A stretch of 64,000 nt of DNA from Zoogloea sp021286885 (GTDB lineage: Bacteria; Pseudomonadota; Gammaproteobacteria; Burkholderiales; Rhodocyclaceae), in assembly GCF_041915215.1 (NCBI RefSeq), contig NZ_JAYSBV010000003.1, one strand, 5' to 3'. The stretch's first letter is position 1; every line of letters begins with the position of its first letter. A model generated the notes under the pieces. That model was not told where the DNA came from. It worked only from the letters and a program-made list of their open reading frames with translations, and ran no database searches. Position numbers and translations under genes: made by a program. Below are positions 44,222-52,208 of this stretch, piece after piece.

Positions 44222-44698
44222 GTTTCCGGTATCTGCGGGGGATGGAGCAACGACTGTGATGGGGGTCAAGTCGTGGGAGGGCGTGGCGTCCCGTTGTCGC
44301 TCGTCGTGACCGGGGCGAACCGGCATGATGTGACCCAGCTCGAAACGGTACTGGACGCGATACAAGTACGACGCCCGACACCGCCGGTGAGACGCTCCAA
44401 GCATTTGTGCGCGGATGCGGGTTGCCGAGGGGCAGCGGCGCTGGAAACGATTGAACGCCATGGTTACATTCCCCACGTCCAGGGTCGCCGCCAGGAATCA
44501 GGTGATCTCAAGCGCCACCCAGGGAAGCGTGCGCGCCGCTGAGTGGTAGAGGTCGCCCACAGTTGGTTCAATCGTTTTTGCAAGCTGTTGGTGCGATATG
44601 AAAAACTGGAACGCAGCTTTCTGGCGCTTAATTATCTGGCCGCAGCCATTATTGCGTTCCGGAAGGTGCTGGCAATTGTAAATATTGTTTATGGATAG
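44222..44698 (+). pseudogene. IS5-type transposase remnant with in-frame stop
   Basis: A C-terminal half of a DDE transposase: VGGRGVPLSLVVTGANRHDVTQLETVLDAI, LCADAGCRG and RHGYIPHV are typical of IS5-group elements. The frame is broken by TGA at 44540-44542, exactly where relatives have a Trp codon before VVE, and continues unbroken afterwards (AHSWFNRFCKLLVRYEKLERSFLALNYLAAAIIAFRKV) to TAG 44696. The N-terminal half is missing. It is a dead remnant left of the helicase gene. Confidence 0.85.
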
Positions 44699-44730
44699 AT
44701 GCTTAATATGATTTTATGGTTGTGATTGAA

Positions 44731-44768
44731 TTTTGTCTCAGAATAGAGTTTTTCTGTTTGCGACAAAA
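44731..44768. promoter_or_regulatory. Inverted repeat upstream of the helicase fusion gene
   Basis: TTTTGTC (44731-44737) and GACAAAA (44762-44768) form a perfect 7-bp inverted repeat with a 24-base, AT-rich interval, 42 bases before the gene. It may be an operator or an end of a mobile unit. Confidence 0.35.
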
Positions 44769-44809
44769 ATTTATTTGTATGTTAACTGCTTTTATTTTGG
44801 AGAATAAAA

Positions 44810-47116
44810 TTGACGTATAAGACAATATACACAAAATCCTTTAATGGAGACCTGAGAAAAATTCAGTCTCAAGGGCAAAGGAAGATAGTTCAGGCTGTGC
44901 GCGCTGCAATGACTGAGGCGGGCACGGCTGGGGAAATAAAATCTCTGCCTCGCACCAAGCATGGAGAGTCACGAATCCCTAATGTTGAAAAATATGATCT
45001 CCCGGATGCTTATAGACTTGTCGTTCAGTTGGTCGATGGAGTCCAAAAATCTAGGGCATTTCTCTTCGTAGGTAACCATGATGAGGCTGAGCACTGGCTC
45101 GATACTCATAAGCACTATAAGTGGGTAAAGAGTGAGAGCGATGGAGTTTTGAACTTTGTGTTAGTTACCATCCCTGAAGAAATACGACATGTTCCTGCAG
45201 ATCGCCTAAATTTAAACTCGACCGAAGAGTGCCTTCAGAAGCCAATGCTCCACTCCTTAACCAAGGATGATTGGAAAAAATTAAATGTTGAAGAGAAAGC
45301 AAGGCGTATTGTTGATGCTGTTAGTGGAGCGGATTTTGAACAAGATGCAGATGGCGTTCTTGAGAAGTTAGAAAAATCTTGTGGATATAAAAAGGCTAGT
45401 CTTCTTTTTGATCTGATGTGGCATTCTCATGCTCAAGAGTGGCAAGAGTTAAGCCATCGGCTTAGCCTTTTGGATGGTGGGGCCAATATATTGAATGATG
45501 CTGATGTCGAAGCGTCCATGACAAGCTTTGAAAATAGCGAGTCATTCATTACCTTTGACGATAAAAATCTTCTAGATGATTTTCTTTCAAAGAATAATCT
45601 GGCCGACTGGATGCTATTCCTTCATCCAGACCAGAAATCTGTTGCTGAGAAAGAGTTTCGGGGAGCCGCTAGGTTGCGGGGAGTGTCTGGAAGCGGGAAA
45701 ACCTGCGTTCTTGTGCATCGAGCAAGGCATTTGGCTAAGAAATATAATCAACCAGTTTTGCTGGTAACCTTAACCGAAAGTATGCGAAAACTGTTGGAGC
45801 GCCTAGCTGATGATCTTTGCGGGGTTGAGAGATCGTTAATCGTGACAATGACTATGAGCATGCTGGCAAAAGATACGCTGGCCGGGTTTGTTGGCAAAAA
45901 ATTAGAAATTCCCCATCCAGTATCTTCGGAAAAAATCGAGGAGATCATAAGATCGGTTGAGTCATTTGTGAGAAAGCATCCTGATGTTGAAAAGTCGACT
46001 TTTTCCTCAATGGCGTATCCGAAGCTCATTAGCTTTCTGCAAGGTGAGATCTCGTATGTTCGCGGGCGGTTGAGTGAAGAAGATGCGGAAAAGTACCTGG
46101 ATTCTAAACAGTTTCAACGCAGAGGGCGTGGAGTTCCACTCGGTCAGCTTGATCGGAAAATTGTTCTAGAGGGAATAAATCATTACAAGAAAGCTCTGAG
46201 TGAGGCGAACTTGCAAGACCATGAAGGGTTTGTTTTGATGGCAATCAATGAGGCTAGTAGTCCGGATGTGCAGAAAGGGAAATTTAGGTGCATTCTGAGC
46301 GATGAGGTTCAAGATCTTTCTGAGCTGGATCTGTCTCTTATGGGTATGTTGAGGACCCCGTCTGGAGAGTTGATATCTAAGGCTGGTGATGGTTTGTTTC
46401 TTGCTGGGGACGGAGCCCAGAGTATTTATAAACGCGGATTTGTTTTGCGTCGAATCGGTATAGACATAGTTGGGCGTAGCTTTAGCTTAAAGAAAAACTA
46501 TAGAAATACTCATGAGATACTTAAGGCTGCATTTGGACTGGTCTCTCAGTATGAGTTTGCAGATATTGATGAGGAGAATATGTCTCGTCCTTCATTGCCT
46601 GACTTTGCAAAGCGCCACGGCGCAAGACCTATTCTAGTTCGCTGCAATGGGATCGAAGATGAGGTGGAAATTGTTGCAAGAAATATTGAATCATCCCTTG
46701 TGATGGGGCAGTCACCTGGGCAGATTTGTGTTATCGGTCCAAATGCTAAGATCCGAGCGGAGATTGATCGTGCTCTGAGGATTAAGGGGATAACTACTGC
46801 GGAGTTGAGGAATGACGTTGATTATGAAAGTGATAACGTAAAGATAAGTACCATAGAATCAGCAAAAGGACATGAATTTAGTTCTGTTTATATTATGGGG
46901 TTGATAGAAGGCATGCTTCCTGCTGCGAGAGTTGAGGGTGATGAAATTCCTAGGGAGGCATCAAGGCTTTATGTGGCCATGACTCGTGCGAGAGAGAGGC
47001 TGACTATTACTTATAGTCCTGGGGTGAATTCACCGGCGTCTCGATTTTTGACCGCCATTCAGAGTGATTGCGATGAAGCATATATTCGAAATGGAGAATT
47101 AAGAATGATTGTCTAA
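44810..47116 (+). CDS. RelE/ParE-like domain fused to UvrD-type SF1 helicase, 768 aa
   Basis: Residues about 1-110 look like a RelE-superfamily toxin fold: YTKSFNGDLRKI, ESRIPNVEKYDLPDAYRLVVQLVDG and AFLFVGNHDEAEHWLDTHK, matching the YRL strand and the VGxHDEAxxWL end of RelE/HigB-like domains. A linker to about 290 follows, then an SF1 helicase: Walker A GVSGSGKTCVLVHRARHL (about 292-302), DEVQDLSELD at 498, GDGAQSIYKRG, KKNYRNTHEI, STIESAKGHEFSSVYI and LYVAMTRARERL near 722. The start is TTG 44810 behind TTGGAG. Codon use is AT-rich, unlike its neighbours, and it is flanked by two dead insertion sequences. It could be a stand-alone phage defence protein; the toxin role is not proven. Confidence 0.85.
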   Translation: MTYKTIYTKSFNGDLRKIQSQGQRKIVQAVRAAMTEAGTAGEIKSLPRTKHGESRIPNVEKYDLPDAYRLVVQLVDGVQKSRAFLFVGNHDEAEHWLDTHKHYKWVKSESDGVLNFVLVTIPEEIRHVPADRLNLNSTEECLQKPMLHSLTKDDWKKLNVEEKARRIVDAVSGADFEQDADGVLEKLEKSCGYKKASLLFDLMWHSHAQEWQELSHRLSLLDGGANILNDADVEASMTSFENSESFITFDDKNLLDDFLSKNNLADWMLFLHPDQKSVAEKEFRGAARLRGVSGSGKTCVLVHRARHLAKKYNQPVLLVTLTESMRKLLERLADDLCGVERSLIVTMTMSMLAKDTLAGFVGKKLEIPHPVSSEKIEEIIRSVESFVRKHPDVEKSTFSSMAYPKLISFLQGEISYVRGRLSEEDAEKYLDSKQFQRRGRGVPLGQLDRKIVLEGINHYKKALSEANLQDHEGFVLMAINEASSPDVQKGKFRCILSDEVQDLSELDLSLMGMLRTPSGELISKAGDGLFLAGDGAQSIYKRGFVLRRIGIDIVGRSFSLKKNYRNTHEILKAAFGLVSQYEFADIDEENMSRPSLPDFAKRHGARPILVRCNGIEDEVEIVARNIESSLVMGQSPGQICVIGPNAKIRAEIDRALRIKGITTAELRNDVDYESDNVKISTIESAKGHEFSSVYIMGLIEGMLPAARVEGDEIPREASRLYVAMTRARERLTITYSPGVNSPASRFLTAIQSDCDEAYIRNGELRMIV

Positions 47117-47536
47117 GATTTTATCGCAGAATCAGCGTAATTGATTAATGGCTCATAATCATTGCCCGGCGGAGTCTGGTGTTTGTGCTTCATATCGGTA
47201 TTTCTCATAAATGCGATACACCATCCGTTAGGGCTGATCGGCCACATCGACGATGTGGCATCGGCTTGTAACTATTACTGACGGCTCTTGGCTGTGGAGG
47301 TGCCGTTGACAGATGCCAGCTAGTCCGACGACCGCTCCGGCCGACGAGACGACGGTCGCTCCGGCGACGGCTCCTCGGCCGGAGCAGACGCCTAGTTGAC
47401 GGAACATGACCGGCCTGGTTCGGCTAGGAGCTGCCGATAAAAAACGACTGAAAGTAGCCGTATAACGTGAATGGTAATTTCAGTGAGCTTGCAGGGCTTG
47501 GCAGAACGGTTAGTACTGTATGCAGGCTTATGACTT
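47117..47536. other. Island region with a GC-rich patch and a 28-codon open frame
   Basis: About 420 bases without a supported gene. A GC-rich patch at 47313-47399 reads as a 28-codon frame rich in Ala, Pro and Thr (M-P-A-S-P-T-T-A-P then D-E-T-T-V), with inner repeats GACGACCGCTCCGG and GACGGTCGCTCCGG. No ribosome site is seen. It may be a fragment of a mobile element or of a larger lost gene. Confidence 0.3.
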
Positions 47537-47539
47537 CTA

Positions 47540-47880
47540 CGTTAGACTTCCGACAGTCAATGCTCTGGCAGCGCGACAAATGAGCTCAACCTTGTACTCC
47601 ACCATGCTGACCATCATGACGGCGCAGGCCGAGTTCTCCTGGGCAAAGACTTCCCAGCCGACCACTTTGCGTGAGAACAGGTCCAGCATCAGGTAGAGGT
47701 AGTAGTAGGTGCCGGCCACTGGCCCCGGTAGCCAGGTGATATCCCATACCCAAATTTGGTTGGGCCCTTGGGCCTGGTGGCGGCGCGGTGCGCGTCGGCT
47801 CGGGTCGATCGCCCGCCCACGGTGATGCTGCATACCCTGCGCGCGCAGGATGCGGTAGAAGCTCGATTCGCTTGGCTAGG
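47540..47880 (-). pseudogene. IS3-type transposase (rve integrase) remnant
   Basis: The frame ESSFYRILRAQGMQHHRGRA, NQIWVWDITWLPGPV and YYYLYLMLDLFSRKVVGWEV is typical of IS3-group OrfB, including the first catalytic Asp (WD) and the second in the LDLFSR region. It is broken by a TAG before SESSFYR on the upstream side and is cut after QENSA. The rest of the element is absent, so it cannot transpose. It marks the right edge of the accessory island. Confidence 0.85.
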
Positions 47881-47976
47881 TACGTCCCCTGATCGGCTCA
47901 TAAAGAGTACAGCTGTTACTTGAGGGCCGTGACATCTTTCTTGACAAAGAACGGGAACGAGGCCCGCCTGGATGGG

Positions 47977-48918
47977 TCAGGCAAATTGCCCGCTGGCGGG
48001 CGGGGATAAGGCCCGGCAGCCGGGGGCCTGGGCCAGGCGCTGGATCACGACCTGGCAGATGAGATCCATCAGGGCCTTTTGCGTGGCGGTGATCTGGCGG
48101 CGGGCATTGACGGCCAGGGCCAGCCGGGCCATCAGCACCTGGCCCGCCAGGGGGCGCAGATACAGGGGGCGCCCGCCCGCCAGGTTGACCACCGAGGTGC
48201 GGGACAGCAGGGCGTAGCCAAAACCTTCATCCACCATGTCGAGGATGGTGCTGACCCCATCCACCTCCAGCCCGATGTGGGGGCGCAGCCCCAGCTGGGC
48301 CAGCTCCGACTCGATGTGCATGCGCAGCGCGTTGGGGCGGCTGGGGACGATGAGCGGATAGCCGGGCAGCTCGGCCAGGGGTAGGGGGCTGCTGTCGGGG
48401 GGCGGGCGGTTGTGCACCAGAAACAGGGCTTCCTCGCACAGGGGGGTGAGGTCGATGTCGGGGGAAGGGGCGCCGTTGTACACCAGCGCCATGTCCAGCC
48501 GGCCCGAGATGAGGGATTCCTGCATCCCGGCGCTGAGCCCTTCGCGGATGGAGAGCCGGGCGGCGGGGAAGTGCTGCTGAAACTCCCGGAACAGGGGCAC
48601 CGCCAGGATCTTGAGCAGGCTGGGGGGCAGGCCCAGGGTCACATGGCCGACCACGGCACCCCGCGCCCGCCCCAGCTCTTCGCGCATACGTTCGACCTGA
48701 TGCAGGATGCCGCGCCCGTATTCGAGCATCAGCCGCCCCGCATCGGTGGTGACCACGCCACGCCCGTTGCGCAGCAGCAGGCATTGCTCGAACTCCAGCT
48801 CCAGCAGGCGCACCTGCCGGCTCAGGGCCGGCTGGGCGATGTCGAGCACGATGGAGGCGCGGGTGAAGCTGCCCAGCTCGGCAACCCGGACAAAGTACTC
48901 CAGCTGTTTGAGATCCAT
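47977..48918 (-). CDS. LysR-family regulator, 313 aa
   Basis: The N-terminal winged helix MDLKQLEYFVRVAELGSFTRASIVLDIAQPALSRQVRLLE is typical of LysR proteins, followed by a two-lobed co-inducer domain (GLPPSLLKILAVPLF, MALVYNGAPSPDIDL). It starts at ATG 48918. It lies next to the hydroxycinnamate cluster and probably senses an aromatic acid or a CoA intermediate. A 15-mer 29 bases upstream of its start recurs near the transporter gene (see repeats). Confidence 0.9.
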   Translation of the reverse strand: MDLKQLEYFVRVAELGSFTRASIVLDIAQPALSRQVRLLELEFEQCLLLRNGRGVVTTDAGRLMLEYGRGILHQVERMREELGRARGAVVGHVTLGLPPSLLKILAVPLFREFQQHFPAARLSIREGLSAGMQESLISGRLDMALVYNGAPSPDIDLTPLCEEALFLVHNRPPPDSSPLPLAELPGYPLIVPSRPNALRMHIESELAQLGLRPHIGLEVDGVSTILDMVDEGFGYALLSRTSVVNLAGGRPLYLRPLAGQVLMARLALAVNARRQITATQKALMDLICQVVIQRLAQAPGCRALSPPASGQFA

Positions 48919-48947
48919 GGGCGGGGGCTCCGGGTATCGAAGGGTGT

Positions 48948-48962
48948 TATAGCTGCTAGTGG
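48948..48962. repeat. 15-mer shared with the transporter promoter region, copy 1
   Basis: TATAGCTGCTAGTGG lies between the LysR and MarR genes, 29 bases from the LysR start. It contains the symmetrical TAGC-T-GCTA. The identical 15-mer occurs at 57612-57626, upstream of the aromatic acid symporter gene. Confidence 0.6.
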
Positions 48963-48980
48963 CCGGCGGTGAACCCGGGC

Positions 48981-49487
48981 TTACAGGCCTTTGGTAATTT
49001 TGTTGCCGAACTCCGGGTCGATCATGATGGCGCTCAGGGCGTGCAGCATCTGGCGCAGATTGTCCTGGAGGGCGGTCCGCTGGTTGGGGGTCAGTTTGGC
49101 CAGCATGCCGGCTTCGAGCCGGGCGACCCGGTCATGGGCCTGGGCGAGGAGGGCGCGCCCTTCGGCGGCCAGGCTCAGGCGCACGATGCGCCCGTGGGAG
49201 GGGTCGGGCTGGCGTTCCACCCAGCCCTTGGATTCCATCAGCTTGATCATCTCATTGGCCGACTGGGGCGAAATCAGCGCCCGTTCAGCCAGCTGGGCAT
49301 TGCTGATCTGGGTCTGGGATTCGAGGAAGGACAGGGCGGTGTACTGGCTCACGGTCAGGCCCAGGGGGCCGAGGGCGTCGCGGATGCGACGGTTGAGCGC
49401 GTGGTCCAGGCGGCCCACCAGGTAGCAGATGCCGCTCGGGCGGCTCAGTTCGAGGTCGGGGGCGGTGAGGTCTTCAGAAAGGTTCAT
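48981..49487 (-). CDS. MarR-family regulator of hydroxycinnamate catabolism, 168 aa
   Basis: The winged-helix region SQYTALSFLESQTQISNAQLAERALISPQSANEMIKLMESKGWVERQPDPSHGRIVRLSLAAEG is typical of MarR repressors. The start at ATG 49487 is preferred because the upstream extension lacks similarity and passes over an operator-like site. It is divergent from the hydratase-lyase operon, the arrangement of the FerR/CouR regulators, which release DNA on binding hydroxycinnamoyl-CoA. Palindromes in front of both genes fit autoregulation and operon control. Confidence 0.85.
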   Translation of the reverse strand: MNLSEDLTAPDLELSRPSGICYLVGRLDHALNRRIRDALGPLGLTVSQYTALSFLESQTQISNAQLAERALISPQSANEMIKLMESKGWVERQPDPSHGRIVRLSLAAEGRALLAQAHDRVARLEAGMLAKLTPNQRTALQDNLRQMLHALSAIMIDPEFGNKITKGL

Positions 49488-49520
49488 GGGGGCAGTCCCG
49501 GTAGGGGTTGGTGCGCAGTA

Positions 49521-49541
49521 TTTGACAGGTAACCTGATATA
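49521..49541. promoter_or_regulatory. MarR operator, site 1
   Basis: The half-sites TTTGACAGG and CCTGATATA flank a TAA centre. The right half is identical to the site at 49698-49718. It lies 34 bases before the marR start and should serve autoregulation. Confidence 0.75.
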
Positions 49542-49663
49542 AGTTGTGCATCTTACCCCAGTGAATGGCGTGTCGTCAGCGGGTTTGACGAGGGGCCGGG
49601 TGGCGCCTGGGCGCCTGCTGGCAACGACCGGCACGCGGCCTGCAAGACCTTTGCAAACAGCGC

Positions 49664-49691
49664 TTGCAAAAAATTTTTTTTGGCTTAATAT
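49664..49691 (+). promoter_or_regulatory. Candidate promoter of the hydroxycinnamate operon
   Basis: TTGCAA (49664-49669) and TAATAT (49686-49691) are 16 bases apart, with an A/T tract between them, ending just before the palindrome at 49698-49718. A repressor bound there would cover the transcription start. Confidence 0.5.
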
Positions 49692-49697
49692 GCGGCT

Positions 49698-49718
49698 TAT
49701 ATCAGGTAGCCTGATATA
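49698..49718. promoter_or_regulatory. MarR operator, site 2 (perfect palindrome)
   Basis: TATATCAGG (49698-49706) and CCTGATATA (49710-49718) form a perfect 9-bp inverted repeat with a three-base centre, 21 bases before the hydratase-lyase start. It shares its half-site with the site at 49521-49541. Confidence 0.85.
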
Positions 49719-49739
49719 TAAAACTTAAGGAGACTGACA

Positions 49740-50573
49740 ATGTCGAAGTACGAAGGGCGCTGGAGCTGCGTCAAGGTCGAGCTGGAAAACGGGATCGCCT
49801 GGGTCACCCTGAACCGTCCGGAAAAGCGCAACGCGATGAGCCCCACCCTCAATCGCGAAATGATTGATGTGCTCCAGACCCTGGAGCTGGACGAAGAAGC
49901 CGGCGTGCTGGTGCTGACCGGCGCAGGCGAATCCTGGACCGCCGGGATGGATCTGAAGGAATACTTCCGCGAAACCGATGGCAAGCCCGAAATCTTCCAG
50001 GAGCGCGCCCGCCGCGACGCCTGCGAATGGCAATGGAAGCTGCTGCGCATGTACAACAAGCCCACCATCGCCATGGTGAACGGCTGGTGCTTTGGTGGCG
50101 GCTTCTCTCCGCTGGTGGCGTGTGATCTGGCGATTGCTGCGGATGAGGCCACCTTCGGCCTGTCTGAAATCAACTGGGGCATTCCCCCGGGCAACCTGGT
50201 GAGCAAGGCCATGGCCGACACCGTGGGCCACCGGGAATCCCTCTACTACATCATGACCGGCGAGCCCTTCAGCGGCCAGAAAGCCGCCCAGATGGGGCTG
50301 GTGAACAAGAGTGTGCCCCTGGCCCAGCTGCGCGAGGAAACCCGTGCCCTGGCTGGCAAGCTGCTTGAAAAGAACCCGGTGGTGCTGCGCTACGCCAAAA
50401 ATGGCTTCAAGCGCTGCCGCGAACTGGATTGGGAACAAAACGAGGATTACCTCTACGCCAAGCTCGACCAGTGCATCGGGCGCGATCCCGAGCAGGGCCG
50501 CAAAGAGGGCATGAAGCAGTTCCTCGACGACAAGACCCTCAAGCCCGGTCTGCAAACCTACAAGCGCGGCTGA
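49740..50573 (+). CDS. ech: p-Hydroxycinnamoyl-CoA hydratase/lyase, 277 aa
   Basis: A crotonase-fold enzyme that hydrates feruloyl-, coumaroyl- or caffeoyl-CoA and cleaves the product to the aldehyde (vanillin, 4-hydroxybenzaldehyde) and acetyl-CoA. The residues known to matter in the Pseudomonas fluorescens enzyme fall at the same numbers here: Y75 (KEYF), S123 (GGGFSPL), E143 (GLSEINWG) and Y239 (YLYAK). The length matches the family. AAGGAGACTGACA precedes ATG 49740. It is the first gene of the operon and is preceded by a MarR-type operator. Confidence 0.96.
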   Translation: MSKYEGRWSCVKVELENGIAWVTLNRPEKRNAMSPTLNREMIDVLQTLELDEEAGVLVLTGAGESWTAGMDLKEYFRETDGKPEIFQERARRDACEWQWKLLRMYNKPTIAMVNGWCFGGGFSPLVACDLAIAADEATFGLSEINWGIPPGNLVSKAMADTVGHRESLYYIMTGEPFSGQKAAQMGLVNKSVPLAQLREETRALAGKLLEKNPVVLRYAKNGFKRCRELDWEQNEDYLYAKLDQCIGRDPEQGRKEGMKQFLDDKTLKPGLQTYKRG

Positions 50574-50599
50574 AGCCGCCCGCCACCCAAGGAGGAGAC

Positions 50600-52054
50600 A
50601 TGAACACGGTAGAACTTCTGATCGGCGGCCAGAGCCGTCCGGCAAGCACCGAAGCCCGCTTTGAGCGGCGTAACCCGGTGAGCGGCGAGGTGGTCACCCG
50701 CGCCGCCGCTGCCTCGCTGCAGGATGCGGATGACGCGGTGGCCGCTGCGGCTGCGGCCTTCCCGGCCTGGGCCGCCCTGGCCCCGGGCAAGCGCCGAGCC
50801 CTGCTGCTGAAGGCGGCAGACATCATGGATCGGCGCGCCCCCGAGTTTGTCGCCGCCGGGGTGGCGGAAGCGGGCTCCATGCCCATCTGGTACGGCTTTA
50901 ACGCCATGCTGGGGGCCAATATGCTGCGCGAAGCCGCCGGCCTGGTGACCCAGATCAGCGGCGAGGTGATCCCCTCCGACGTGGAGGGCTGCCTGGCCAT
51001 GGCGGTGCGCCAGCCGGTGGGTGTGGTGCTCGGCATCGCCCCGTGGAACGCACCTGTGATCCTCGGTACCCGGGCGGTGGCGGTGCCGCTGGCCTGCGGC
51101 AACACGGTGGTGCTCAAGTCCTCCGAACTCACCCCCGCGCTTCATCGCCTGATCGGGGACGTGTTCCAGGAGGCTGGTTTCCCGCCCGGGGTGGTGAATG
51201 TGATCAGCAATGATCCGGCGGATGCCCCGGCCATGGTTGAACGCCTGGTGGCCCATCCGGCAGTCAAGCGGGTCAACTTTACCGGCTCCACCCATGTGGG
51301 CCGGATCATCGGCCAGCTGGCCGCCCGCCACCTCAAGCCGGCGGTGCTGGAGCTCGGCGGCAAGAACCCCCTAGTGGTGCTGGATGATGCGGATCTGGAC
51401 GAGGCCGTGAATGCGGCGGCCTTTGGTGGCTACTTCAACCAGGGCCAGATCTGCATGTCCACCGACCGCATCATCGTGGCGCGTAGCGTGGCCGATGCCT
51501 TTGTGGCCAAGTTGGCCGCCCGGCTCCAGGGCCTGCGCGCCGGGGCGCCGGGCAGCGAAGGCTGCGTGCTGGGCGCCATGGTGAGCCCCGAGGCCGCCGC
51601 CCGGGTCGCCCACTTGGTGGCCGATGCGGTGGCCAAGGGCGCCCGCCTGCCCACCGGCCCGGTGCAGCTGGATGGGGCGGTGCTCCAGCCGGTGCTGGTG
51701 GATGGACTCACCCCGGACATGGCCCTCTACCAGGAGGAAGCCTTCGGGCCGGTGGTCACCATCCTGCGGGCCGACGATGACGAGGCCGCCATTGCGCTGG
51801 CCAACGACAGCGCCTACGGGCTTTCGGCGGCGGTGTTCTCGGCCAATGTAGGACGCGCCCTGGGCGTGGCCCGGCGCATCGAGTCGGGGATCTGCCACAT
51901 CAATTCCTCCACCGTCCACGACGAGGCCCAGATGCCTTTCGGGGGGGCGAAGGATTCCGGCTATGGCCGGTTTGGCGGCAAGGCCGGGGTGGCGGAATTT
52001 ACCAACCTGCGCTGGATCACGATCCAGACGGGCCCCCGCCACTATCCGATCTGA
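50600..52054 (+). CDS. vdh: Vanillin/aromatic aldehyde dehydrogenase, 484 aa
   Basis: An NAD-dependent aldehyde dehydrogenase with the general base E251 (VLELGGKNP) and nucleophile C285 (NQGQICMSTDR). The cofactor segment GIAPWNAPVILGTRAVAVPLACGNTVVLKSSE is typical of vanillin dehydrogenases. It oxidises the aldehyde released by the hydratase-lyase to vanillate or 4-hydroxybenzoate. GGAGGAGAC precedes ATG 50600, 26 bases after the previous gene. Confidence 0.9.
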   Translation: MNTVELLIGGQSRPASTEARFERRNPVSGEVVTRAAAASLQDADDAVAAAAAAFPAWAALAPGKRRALLLKAADIMDRRAPEFVAAGVAEAGSMPIWYGFNAMLGANMLREAAGLVTQISGEVIPSDVEGCLAMAVRQPVGVVLGIAPWNAPVILGTRAVAVPLACGNTVVLKSSELTPALHRLIGDVFQEAGFPPGVVNVISNDPADAPAMVERLVAHPAVKRVNFTGSTHVGRIIGQLAARHLKPAVLELGGKNPLVVLDDADLDEAVNAAAFGGYFNQGQICMSTDRIIVARSVADAFVAKLAARLQGLRAGAPGSEGCVLGAMVSPEAAARVAHLVADAVAKGARLPTGPVQLDGAVLQPVLVDGLTPDMALYQEEAFGPVVTILRADDDEAAIALANDSAYGLSAAVFSANVGRALGVARRIESGICHINSSTVHDEAQMPFGGAKDSGYGRFGGKAGVAEFTNLRWITIQTGPRHYPI

Positions 52055-52208
52055 ACCCTGCTGAGGGCGGGCCGCCCGTGCCCGCTCCCACCTCCGTCTG
52101 ACATCGGCGGCCCTGGGCCGCCCCGGGCTTGTGAGCTTCATCACCTGGCTGCTGCGGCCTTGACCGCCAGCGGGGGTGAGGGCTGCCCGCGCACTTTTGG
52201 GGATACCC
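52055..52208 (+). promoter_or_regulatory. Intercistronic region with a hairpin
   Basis: Between the dehydrogenase genes a perfect 7-bp stem GGCGGCC/GGCCGCC (52106-52122, loop CTG) is seen. It may reduce or process the operon mRNA; no clear promoter is visible. Confidence 0.35.

Noticed and set aside
49668..49681. A/T tract before ech as an intrinsic terminator
   Set aside because: No GC-rich stem precedes it. It sits between a -35-like and a -10-like box and fits promoter spacer DNA better.
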